Source of the DNA: Agaribacillus aureus | GTDB taxonomy: Bacteria; Bacteroidota; Bacteroidia; Cytophagales; Cyclobacteriaceae | Direction: 5' to 3' | Length of the DNA: 64,000 nucleotides | NCBI GenBank assembly: GCA_030442055.1 | Contig: JAUJEB010000003.1 | Location: 558,001 to 622,000, forward strand | Part shown: positions 19,672-27,587 of the stretch, one piece after another | Numbering within the stretch: the stretch's first letter is position 1 | Layout: every line of letters starts with the position of its first letter | Program-made: the position numbers and the translations under genes | The notes under the pieces: generated by a model | Database searches by the model: none | What the model was told of the DNA's origin: nothing | Seen by the model: only the letters and a program-made list of their open reading frames with translations

Positions 19672-21546
19672 CTAATCTTTCACCAGGCGAATACCGAACA
19701 TCATCTCCGAATGATAATTGGCTTCACGCCACTCTTCCAGGTCCAGACGGAGCTCTAAAAACGCCGCCCCATTTTGGAAGCTGTTTATCCAAATAAATGG
19801 CCGGTCTATGAATACCTGGTCTGTTCTCCAGTTGGTGGGGTAACGCCAACCCGAACTGCTGTAATTAAGCCCATAGATATCCGTACCACCGTGAAATTCG
19901 GAAGCACATCCTTTCCAATCCTGATTTGTATAATTTCTTAGCGTAGCTACATCATTGACGGAAGCGACGTGCCACCCGTCCGGCGCCATTTTGTTGTGCC
20001 CTACGATACCGTAAGAATAAACACGTCCTCTTTCCTTTATCCAGTCTCCGGAATAGACATCACCATGCTTGTATTCATCCCAGTAATATTCGTCGTACTT
20101 GTCTTTTTGCAGTTTTACGCCGCCAATATGCGTGATGTCCGTTCCATCTGTATATTTCCTGGCTCGCAATCCCTGTGTCAGCCAGATTTGAGTTCCCAGA
20201 CGTACCCAGCTATACTCTTCGGTTTCATCTCCCCTGACGTCGGTAAGAGTACCGGTCATTTGAGGGGTAAAAGAGGAAGGAATGGAAGGTGTTTCTTTGC
20301 CTTCGGTATTTTTAGCAACAACCCGCCAATAGAAGGTTTTAACATTGGTGATATCGCAGGCTACATCCGCACCGGTTGGCAAGTAGCTAAGGTCGGTAAG
20401 ATCTGAGGCTACTTTGGTAACGGGGGGATTGGCCTCTCCAATATACACATCATAGGTAACCGATAAACCTCCTGGATCTGTGCTTGCCTCCCATTCCAAC
20501 AGTACATCCAATCCCAGCTCCACACCACTTTGAGGTGATGTAGGCACCGGCGCGTCAGGAGCCCCGGACGATACCTTCACAAAGCTGTTGATAGCGCTGT
20601 TGGTAATATTTCCCGATCCATCTTTGGCTACCACTTTCCAGTAGTAGGTGGTTCCGCCGGTGAGTGGCGGGGGAAGTTCAAAGGAGGTTGCCGACTGGTC
20701 AGCTGAAACCAGGGTAACCGGCGGATCGTTTTCACCAGCGTAAACGTCATAAACAACCGCGTCGCCTTCCGGGTCCTCGGCTTCTTCCCAGGTGAGTTTT
20801 ACGGCATCATCATAGCTCCCGGTTTTGTTGGAGGGAGACAATAAAAACGGTTCATCAGGCGCACCAATTGCTAGTTTTTTAAAGCTTCGAACATCGCTCT
20901 CCGTCCCGTTTTGTAAGTCAGTAGCCAGGATCTTCCAGAAGTAGCGCTGTTCATTCACAAGGGTAGCAACATCGACCTCATAGCTGGCTTCAGTCACCGT
21001 ATCTATTTTGATCAGGCTGTTTTCAGCTTCGCCAAGATAAACAACGTAATGAACCAAATCTCCGTCGGGATCTTCAACCGGATCCCAGGAAAGCTTCACT
21101 TCTTCTCTGAGAAATATCTGCGTTGCAGGCGCCACCAGGGTCGGTGCGGGAGGAATACCCGGTGGAATTGTGGTAAACTTCCAAACGTCACTAACGGCGC
21201 TGGTGCCGCCGTATCTGGCGACGGTCTGCCAGTAGTATGTTTTGCCTTTATTAAATTGGAAGCCCTCCAGTGTATAAGAAGGAGATGTTAGCCCTTCCTG
21301 CTGCGCAAATAATCTCAGGCTGTCCATACCTAATAAAAAATCGTAGGTAACTGTCTCGCCTTCCATTTCCAACGCCTTCCATTCAAAGGTTGGGGCAAAA
21401 TCAATGTCTGCGCTATTGTTTTCCGGCTTTGTCAAAGACAGCTTTGGTACCACCGGGATTACGGCCTCGTCGTCATCTTTGCACGACGGGAGGTAAATGA
21501 AGAGGGTTATACATATCAATAGAAAAATCTTTACCTTTTTTTTCAT
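19672..21546 (-). CDS. Surface lipoprotein with fibronectin-like repeats and a C-terminal FISUMP domain
   Basis: 624 residues. Lipobox LPSC (Cys22) then an acidic linker (KDDDEA). Four repeats of about 95 residues follow (about 35-430), each with a P...G/L.W..S.DP pattern, YDVY(I/A)GE and a TYYWKV(V/T)A strand, typical of fibronectin-type/Ig-like folds. Residues about 435-624 match the Fibrobacter succinogenes major domain (FISUMP) pattern: IWLTQGLRARKYTDGT, GRVYSYGIVGHNKMAPDGWHV, ending FGIRLVKD. It is first in line before susC, where ordinary PULs do not carry a gene, and could serve as an extended glycan-binding protein; that role is inferred. It has a 559-base leader region with a candidate promoter. 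Confidence 0.85.
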   Translation of the reverse strand: MKKKVKIFLLICITLFIYLPSCKDDDEAVIPVVPKLSLTKPENNSADIDFAPTFEWKALEMEGETVTYDFLLGMDSLRLFAQQEGLTSPSYTLEGFQFNKGKTYYWQTVARYGGTSAVSDVWKFTTIPPGIPPAPTLVAPATQIFLREEVKLSWDPVEDPDGDLVHYVVYLGEAENSLIKIDTVTEASYEVDVATLVNEQRYFWKILATDLQNGTESDVRSFKKLAIGAPDEPFLLSPSNKTGSYDDAVKLTWEEAEDPEGDAVVYDVYAGENDPPVTLVSADQSATSFELPPPLTGGTTYYWKVVAKDGSGNITNSAINSFVKVSSGAPDAPVPTSPQSGVELGLDVLLEWEASTDPGGLSVTYDVYIGEANPPVTKVASDLTDLSYLPTGADVACDITNVKTFYWRVVAKNTEGKETPSIPSSFTPQMTGTLTDVRGDETEEYSWVRLGTQIWLTQGLRARKYTDGTDITHIGGVKLQKDKYDEYYWDEYKHGDVYSGDWIKERGRVYSYGIVGHNKMAPDGWHVASVNDVATLRNYTNQDWKGCASEFHGGTDIYGLNYSSSGWRYPTNWRTDQVFIDRPFIWINSFQNGAAFLELRLDLEEWREANYHSEMMFGIRLVKD

Positions 21547-21728
21547 AGTTGCTTAGGGTTTTGTAATAAAACTGTTTGATACAGGTCCGGATTTGCAGCC
21601 AAAAAAGAGCATAGTAAGCCTGCTCTTCAGATTGGTATTTCTGATGTTTCAATGAAATAAGTCAACTATCTATGTGGAAGTCCTATTAGGGTAAATAAAT
21701 GAGACGGTAACTAATTAGGAAAGCGCCA

Positions 21729-21756
21729 CAAACTATTATTCTCATACGCGACTCAA
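21729..21756 (-). promoter_or_regulatory. Candidate promoter for the FISUMP-susCD operon
   Basis: On the minus strand TTG (21756-21754) is followed after 18 bases by TAGTTTG (21735-21729), one base short of the Bacteroidota consensus TTG-N19-TAnnTTTG. It would give a leader of about 175 bases. Elsewhere in the 559-base gap are a purine-rich low-complexity tract at 21811-21865, the candidate operator at 21973-21989 and the open frame 21912-22064. Confidence 0.3.
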
Positions 21757-21911
21757 AATCCGGTCAGTATATATTTATAGCAAAAGGGTGGTTATGTAAA
21801 GTTGCTCATAGGCCTTTTAGGTTTTAGTTTTTGGTTCTCGGTTTTTTAGTTTTGATATTTTGAGATAATAAATGTAAAATATACAGGTAGGTCTGAGGGT
21901 AGCAGATATTT

Positions 21912-22064
21912 CTATTTACTTAAATTATTGTTCGGTACCAGAGGTGGGGTGACAAACGATTCAGGAGGGGGTATAAATTGTTCAAAGGGGGGTAATCCTG
22001 TCAGTTCCTGTTTTCCGTATGATAGAGGATCTGGATTGGCAAAAGATATACTCGGAGGAAGCAT
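21912..22064 (-). other. Open frame of 50 codons, possible small gene or remnant
   Basis: A minus-strand frame that begins at an ATG (22064) just after the FG-GAP gene and stops at 21912; it is also open upstream to about 22151, overlapping the FG-GAP gene end in another frame. It encodes a proline-rich, non-repetitive-looking peptide (NPEFDAKAMLPPSIS, then PPFEQFIPPPESF). The codon choice resembles real genes, but there is no signal peptide or known family. Its 3' part coincides with the CCC-rich repeats described as a candidate operator, so the proline content could simply reflect those repeats. Confidence 0.25.
21973..21989 (-). promoter_or_regulatory. Candidate operator upstream of the FISUMP-susCD operon
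   Basis: Reads CCCTTTGAACAATTTAT on the minus strand, sharing 12 consecutive bases and the CCC spacing with the site upstream of the beta-helix gene (7766-7782). CCC-rich units with GAATCG and GAACAAT cores follow at steps of about 21-25 bases down to about 21930, giving a loose tandem array. It is about 425 bases before the start codon, which is far for an activator site, and lies inside the 21912-22064 frame. HTCS binding is inference. Confidence 0.3.
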
Positions 22065-22105
22065 TGCTTTGGCATCAAATTCTGGGTTTTGCCAGGCAAT
22101 TTGTG

Positions 22106-25100
22106 CTATTCGTATTGTTTTAGAGGATCGACAGTTAATATACTGATACCATCATTATTTGTAACGGCCAGTATGTTGTTAGCGACATTACCGATTCCAA
22201 TCATCTTTAAATTTTTTACATCTCCGGAAATATTCAGGTTTGATTTGTGCAGGTCAACGGGCTTAAAATTATCGCCGCCCTGACCTTTTAAGAAAAGGCC
22301 GTAGGATGCATCATTTCTTATCGTCTCAACTTCCACAGGGTAAAGATTACCGGCAACTACCAAATCAGTGTAGCCATCCTTATCAAAATCGTCAATTAAA
22401 ATTCCATTGACCGCCGACAATTGACTCAAGGGGGGAAGCGCTTTAAATCTGAAATTATTGTTCCCGAGATTTTCGATATAGCTATGGGCAAAATTCGTTG
22501 CCTTGTAGTGAACCGAGTGCAACAATTTCGTTTGATCGTAGATATCGATGAGCCGTGCCTGTCCAAATTCGTGGTATGATTTGAATTTTTTTTTGATGAA
22601 GGGCATTTGCTGGGCAGAGCATTGTCGCCCTCTTAACGGGTACAATTCTCCTTCATTAAAATAGCCCAGTACTATATCAAATGATCCGTTGTCATCAAAA
22701 TCGTTGGCATATATATGGAACGGTGCTTCCTGGCTGGCTTTATACTTATAATTCAATCCAAGATTTCCCGCTATATAATCCAAATCTCCATCGCCGTCAA
22801 AGTCGTGTTGTGCCAGGCTATACCACCACCCTACATTGTCTTTAAAGGCCTGGACAAATACTTTATCAAAACGATGTCCATCATTTCTTAGCAAGGTTAA
22901 AGGCATCCATTCTCCCGCTACTAACAGATCCGGCAAGCCGTCATTGTCATAATCGGTCCATAATGCCGTGGTTACCAGGCCAATGTTCTCTAAAGCCGGG
23001 ATCAGGGTATTGGTAACATCTGTAAACACACCGTCATTATTTTGTAGTAAGGTACTGCTTGCAGGCGTCGGATATTTTTGAGGAGTTAGCCGCCCTCCTA
23101 CAAATAAATCAAGGTCACCGTCTTTATCGAAATCTGCGGGAAGCGCAATGGACCCACTATTCTTAATTGGTGGTAATCGATGCCTATCCTTACGGAAAGA
23201 TGCCTTACCCTCATTGATATACAGCCTGTCTAACAGCAGCGGATCATTTGGCAAAAATTCATTCCCCCCACTGACCACATATAAATCCAGGAGCCCATCT
23301 CCATTGACATCAAAAAATACGGCGGCAACATCTTCCGCCTTGTTATCCTGCTCCCATGGCTGGGAATCTGCTTTGATGAAAGCACCCCTGGCATCCTGGA
23401 GCAATAAACAACCCGATTGGCCGCTGGCACCGCCGACATAAAAATCATCCAGCCCATCGTCGTTCACATCCCCAACTGCCACCGCGGGACCGAATTGAGA
23501 CATTTTATGAGGCAGCAGGAGTTCTTTTTCAAAATCATTGTAATCATTCTCCCTGTGTTTGAACCCAATATTGCTTTGGTGCGTGATATTTTTAAAAAGT
23601 CCCCCTGAAATAATTTCTTGGGTACCACCTGTCCCGGCATTCCGGTATTTTAAGGTAATTGTTGTGTTGGCCTTGACATTTTTGATTACCTCTGATCTAC
23701 CGTCCGGCCACACTACCATTAACTTGTTGATTTTATCATATTTTTCCAAACCAAAATGAAGCGACGGAGGCACAGAGGACTGGTAGCCGCGCGTCGGGTA
23801 ATTTTCCTGCATTTGCCGCATGGAATCTTCCTCCACAATTACTCTGGCTCCCACGCCATCAGGGTTATTTTCGGATCCTGCAAATTGAATTTTTAAATAA
23901 TTGGTCCGGGATTTTTCCCGGCTATTGTTTTTGAAAATAAACGCTTCCTGATCAATATTATTAACAACCAGCTCCAGGTCGCCGTCATTGTCCAGATCCG
24001 CAACAGACGCGCCGTTGGAAAAGGATGGAATAGCTATGCCCCAATCCGAATTGCGCTTTGCATAGCCCAGATTCCCGGTGTTTTGATATATGTAATTGCT
24101 GATTTTTCCCTCTTGAAGTGTGTCCAGCAATTCTTTCATGACTGCCAGCTGCACTTCCTCACTTGCCCTGGCAGCCTGCTTAATCTTTTTGGTTTTAAAT
24201 TCCACGAAATCTTTATTGCTGAATTCCTTTCTAAACCCGTTGGTAATGAACAGATCTTTCCAGCCATCGTTATCCAGGTCACTAAAGAGTACCGACCAGC
24301 TCCAATCCGTATTGGATATACCCGCCATTTGGGCCATTTCGCTGAACACCCCTTGCCCTCTGTTCAATTGTAAAGTGTTAGACATGTACTGGTAGTGAAA
24401 TCCCAGTTTTACAGCCTTGTAAAACGCTTCCGGGCTCATAGATTTCATATTGGTTTTCTGCCGGTAGTTATCTTCCGCCACCATATCCACCACGGCAATG
24501 TCGGCCAGGCCATCATTATTAAAGTCGGCGATATCCACGCCCATGCCAAAATTGGAGATATGCTTTGTGGCGGCTTTTATGTTTTCCTTGAAAGTACCGT
24601 CACGGTTGTTAATATATAAGTAATCCGGCTCGGTATAGTCATTGGTCACATAAAGGTCAGGCCATCCATCATTGTTCAAATCTCCGGCGGCTACACCCAG
24701 CCCGTATCCCATGGCATTTTGTTTTATGCCGGCAACTTCGGAGATGTCTTTAAAATATCTATTGTCGTTCCTGTACAATTTGTCGCCGGCATAAGGGTGC
24801 TTTTTGTGTTTCCATCGTAGCACATAGGCTGGCGTAAGTAATTCTACAGCGTGATTTAGTAAATACATATCCAGATCACCATCCCTGTCATAATCAAAAA
24901 ACAGGGCCTGCGTCGAATAGGCAGGGTCATTGATGCCATAGTCCCTCGCTTTTTCCGAAAAAGTGAGGTCTCCATTATTAATAAAAAGCTCATTCTGACG
25001 ACTCCCGGGAGATAACCTGCCGGATCTACAAACATAAATATCCAACCATCCGTCAGCATTAACATCCACCATCGTCACACCGGTACACCAGCCAGTCTTA

Positions 25101-25453
25101 CCATTCACGCCGGCTGACCGGCCAATCTCTTTAAAGGAAAGGTCCCCTTCATTCAGGTAAAGTTCATTATTGCCAAGGTTTGAAGTAAAATAGATGTCAT
25201 CCAGTCCATCGTTGTTGATATCGCCAATGGCCACTCCTCCCCCGTTGTAATAATATTCATAATTCAATAGATTATAATGCACATCAACTGGCAGTGAATT
25301 TTTGAAATGCACATTTGTTTCGGAGGGGGGCAATAGTTCAAAAATTTTGGCGGATGTGGTTTTCGTACCTGAATATCGCGGCGGTCGGTCGGGTTGATCC
25401 TCACACGAGCAATAAACGGAAAGCACAATGAAGGCAACTAATAGCTTCTTCAC
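22106..25453 (-). CDS. FG-GAP/VCBS repeat lipoprotein with an ASPIC/UnbV domain
   Basis: 1115 residues from a GTG start at 25453, chosen because it gives a lipoprotein signal (VKKLLVAFIVLSVYCSC); the ATG at 25507 would add 18 residues before the signal. At least fourteen calcium-binding-type repeats of the D-x-N/D-x-D-G-x-x-D pattern (DINNDGLDDIYF, DVNADGWLDIYV, DFDKDGDLDLFV) imply one or two beta-propellers. An ASPIC/UnbV domain (about 518-603, TRGYQSSVPPSLHFGL and VVWPDGRSEVI) sits between the two repeat blocks. Such proteins often accompany SusCD systems in Bacteroidota, probably as surface binding or scaffold proteins; no enzyme site is recognised. It is the last gene of unit A, 241 bases after the glycosidase-like gene. 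Confidence 0.85.
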   Translation of the reverse strand: MKKLLVAFIVLSVYCSCEDQPDRPPRYSGTKTTSAKIFELLPPSETNVHFKNSLPVDVHYNLLNYEYYYNGGGVAIGDINNDGLDDIYFTSNLGNNELYLNEGDLSFKEIGRSAGVNGKTGWCTGVTMVDVNADGWLDIYVCRSGRLSPGSRQNELFINNGDLTFSEKARDYGINDPAYSTQALFFDYDRDGDLDMYLLNHAVELLTPAYVLRWKHKKHPYAGDKLYRNDNRYFKDISEVAGIKQNAMGYGLGVAAGDLNNDGWPDLYVTNDYTEPDYLYINNRDGTFKENIKAATKHISNFGMGVDIADFNNDGLADIAVVDMVAEDNYRQKTNMKSMSPEAFYKAVKLGFHYQYMSNTLQLNRGQGVFSEMAQMAGISNTDWSWSVLFSDLDNDGWKDLFITNGFRKEFSNKDFVEFKTKKIKQAARASEEVQLAVMKELLDTLQEGKISNYIYQNTGNLGYAKRNSDWGIAIPSFSNGASVADLDNDGDLELVVNNIDQEAFIFKNNSREKSRTNYLKIQFAGSENNPDGVGARVIVEEDSMRQMQENYPTRGYQSSVPPSLHFGLEKYDKINKLMVVWPDGRSEVIKNVKANTTITLKYRNAGTGGTQEIISGGLFKNITHQSNIGFKHRENDYNDFEKELLLPHKMSQFGPAVAVGDVNDDGLDDFYVGGASGQSGCLLLQDARGAFIKADSQPWEQDNKAEDVAAVFFDVNGDGLLDLYVVSGGNEFLPNDPLLLDRLYINEGKASFRKDRHRLPPIKNSGSIALPADFDKDGDLDLFVGGRLTPQKYPTPASSTLLQNNDGVFTDVTNTLIPALENIGLVTTALWTDYDNDGLPDLLVAGEWMPLTLLRNDGHRFDKVFVQAFKDNVGWWYSLAQHDFDGDGDLDYIAGNLGLNYKYKASQEAPFHIYANDFDDNGSFDIVLGYFNEGELYPLRGRQCSAQQMPFIKKKFKSYHEFGQARLIDIYDQTKLLHSVHYKATNFAHSYIENLGNNNFRFKALPPLSQLSAVNGILIDDFDKDGYTDLVVAGNLYPVEVETIRNDASYGLFLKGQGGDNFKPVDLHKSNLNISGDVKNLKMIGIGNVANNILAVTNNDGISILTVDPLKQYE

Positions 25454-25694
25454 TTTGTAAAAATATACGGTTAAACTACCTCTCAAACCCCTACCGGATC
25501 CTTCCATGAATTTTTCAAGGCTTCGGTAAAAGATGTTTTACGTGTTTCTGTCAATGGTGGCGTCATCTTTATTATTGGTTACCGCGGGTTCCGGGGTAAC
25601 TGCGGTCGCCTATTTATAAACCACATAGTTGAAGTACCATCTTAGAAATCTGCATATGTTCTGAATTTTATGTACCGGAACCTAGGAATTGATT

Positions 25695-27527
25695 TCAATA
25701 CAAGCCCTTTATATCCTTGATCAGCCGGTTGCTGGTTTCGGCATCAAGTCCGTTCAAACCATTAAACTCTATCCAGCCATTGGAGAGTCCGATACCTGTG
25801 CCCATCTTTCGCGCCAGATCCATTTGTTCCTCCCACATTTTCAGAAAATGCCAGGAACAAGGCACCCATGGTTTTTGACCGATGGCCGCCTTATATCTTA
25901 TTGGTTTTTTTCTATATAGCGGGTTGCCCAAAAGCGCCGGGTAAGAATGATCTCCCGCATCACCGTCGGCCCACATTACCAGGTTAGACCCACCGCAGTC
26001 ACTGGTAAGTAAAACCTTGTCCTGGCCATAGGAATGGACAAGCCTCCTCATCTTTTTAAAGAAGTCAATGCTGTAGGCTGACAAGGGGCCGCCTCGCTCA
26101 GGGTGATAGTCATAGCCAAGACAAACAAAAGTTTCATCAAAGACAATGGCATCGGGATCCAGTACATCCATAATGTATTCCGCCTGTTTCAGTAAATGGT
26201 TTCTCCAATCCTCCGAGGCAAAAGACATCCACCAATTTTGTTTGACAGTATCCGGCCCCTTCCAGGTAAATTTTTTCTTTTGCCCGGATTGATCTATTAG
26301 AATAGAATCGTTAAGGACGTCAAATAAAGGCGATGCGTCGTCAAAAAGTACCGTATGCATATAAACTCCCGCTCGGGCACCAGCTTTCCTGGTAGCCGCA
26401 ATGCGCTCTTTCATTTTTCCGATTGACATCCTGGCCGCTCCCTGCGCGTCACCTTGCATTGCCAACCATTCCTTTCGGTCGGGATGCATGAAATCACCGA
26501 TATAGGGATAATAGCCATGCTGCGTAGCCAATCCTACATGAAAGTCCTTGAAGTGTGGGATGTCAGCCTCGTATCCACCTCCTCTAAGTCCATTTTTCCC
26601 GTGGGCAGAAGATAAAAAGTCATAATAATGAACCTTCACTTTGCTAAGCCAGTCTACCTGGCCAAATTCTTCATCATGCGCCAAATAGTGGAACGCCTCC
26701 CACGCCTTGTCGGCAGTTCCTTTATGGCAAAGTAGATAACAATTCAAATTCACTTCCTGATTAGCGGCCAGCTCCATGGTTCGACCTGCTTTCCAGCCTG
26801 TTTTATTTTCCCTATCCTTGATTGTGTCAAAACGGAAAGGCTGGTCGGATGGTGTGAACAAGGCAACTTTCCAGGAGGAAGCCTTATTCAGAATATCTAC
26901 TACTGGCGCCAGCAAAAGCGCCTTGGTTTGTCGTTCGTTCGGGCTGCTGGCCATGGGCTCCAAATAATGGCAACTAAAATCATTTCGACCAATCGATTGC
27001 GCACATTCCTGAAAAAAGACTTTACTGCCTAAATCCGCATACCTGGAATCCCTGTTCAGCCCTTTAGCGGAAATTGGGATGTAAATCTCCTGATCAGCCA
27101 CATTTTCAGCGGGCTGCGCAGCAGATGTAAAACCAATATCAGCCACAATGGGTTTACCGGTAACGTTTTTAACAGACAGGGTTCCTTCCAAAACATCCTG
27201 CCCCAATCCTAAATGGGAGGTCTTTAAAACGTGGTTAAGTTTCAGTCGCAAACCACCGACTTTCCCTTCGTTATTTCCCGGATTCAGCATTAATTCGTTT
27301 CCGGCGGATTTTTTTTCACCAACACTAACAACCACGTTTAGTAAGCCCAACTGTTGTGAACTAACCAGGGGCGATCCGTCGCAGTTTACCTGATGAAATA
27401 ATTTGCCATCCGAAGATTTTTTCCATTTAATGGAATCCATTGAAAAAGGATTGATTACAGGATAGGCATTCAATGCAGAGGACACCATCCCGGTGCTTGT
27501 TAAGGCAATAAAGTCTCTTCGTTTCAT
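25695..27527 (-). CDS. Exported glycosidase-like protein of unassigned family
   Basis: 610 residues with a twin-arginine type signal (MKRRDFIALTSTG), so probably folded before export. Residues about 30-270 look like a beta-sandwich domain (repeated strands, SVKNVTGKPIVADIGF). Residues about 275-600 look like a TIM barrel of the alpha-galactosidase/alpha-amylase kind: GYYPYIGDFMHPD, ARAGVYMHTVLFDD, LDPDAIVFDETFVCLGYDYHP (Asp463/Glu464 region), KVLLTSDCGG and MWADGDAGDHSYP. Acidic residues at strand ends suit a glycoside hydrolase, but I could not place it in a named family. It starts 60 bases after susD of unit A, with a small hairpin between, so it should be the unit A enzyme. The substrate is unknown. 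Confidence 0.65.
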   Translation of the reverse strand: MKRRDFIALTSTGMVSSALNAYPVINPFSMDSIKWKKSSDGKLFHQVNCDGSPLVSSQQLGLLNVVVSVGEKKSAGNELMLNPGNNEGKVGGLRLKLNHVLKTSHLGLGQDVLEGTLSVKNVTGKPIVADIGFTSAAQPAENVADQEIYIPISAKGLNRDSRYADLGSKVFFQECAQSIGRNDFSCHYLEPMASSPNERQTKALLLAPVVDILNKASSWKVALFTPSDQPFRFDTIKDRENKTGWKAGRTMELAANQEVNLNCYLLCHKGTADKAWEAFHYLAHDEEFGQVDWLSKVKVHYYDFLSSAHGKNGLRGGGYEADIPHFKDFHVGLATQHGYYPYIGDFMHPDRKEWLAMQGDAQGAARMSIGKMKERIAATRKAGARAGVYMHTVLFDDASPLFDVLNDSILIDQSGQKKKFTWKGPDTVKQNWWMSFASEDWRNHLLKQAEYIMDVLDPDAIVFDETFVCLGYDYHPERGGPLSAYSIDFFKKMRRLVHSYGQDKVLLTSDCGGSNLVMWADGDAGDHSYPALLGNPLYRKKPIRYKAAIGQKPWVPCSWHFLKMWEEQMDLARKMGTGIGLSNGWIEFNGLNGLDAETSNRLIKDIKGLY

Positions 27528-27548
27528 TCAGTTTTGTTTTTTGTCCAG

Positions 27549-27565
27549 TCTCCGAAAAACGGAGA
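27549..27565. terminator. Small hairpin between susD and the glycosidase-like gene
   Basis: Arms TCTCCG (27549-27554) and CGGAGA (27560-27565) with an AAAAA loop, followed on the plus side by TTACTTTTTT. On the transcribed minus strand no U run follows, so full termination is unlikely; RNA stabilisation or partial attenuation is more plausible. Confidence 0.4.
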
Positions 27566-27587
27566 TTACTTTTTTAAACCGGCACAG

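Noticed and set aside
22106-22154. Frameshift at the end of the FG-GAP gene joining it to the following open frame
   Set aside because: The FG-GAP protein already ends in the usual way for the family (VTNNDGISILTV), so no frameshift is needed.
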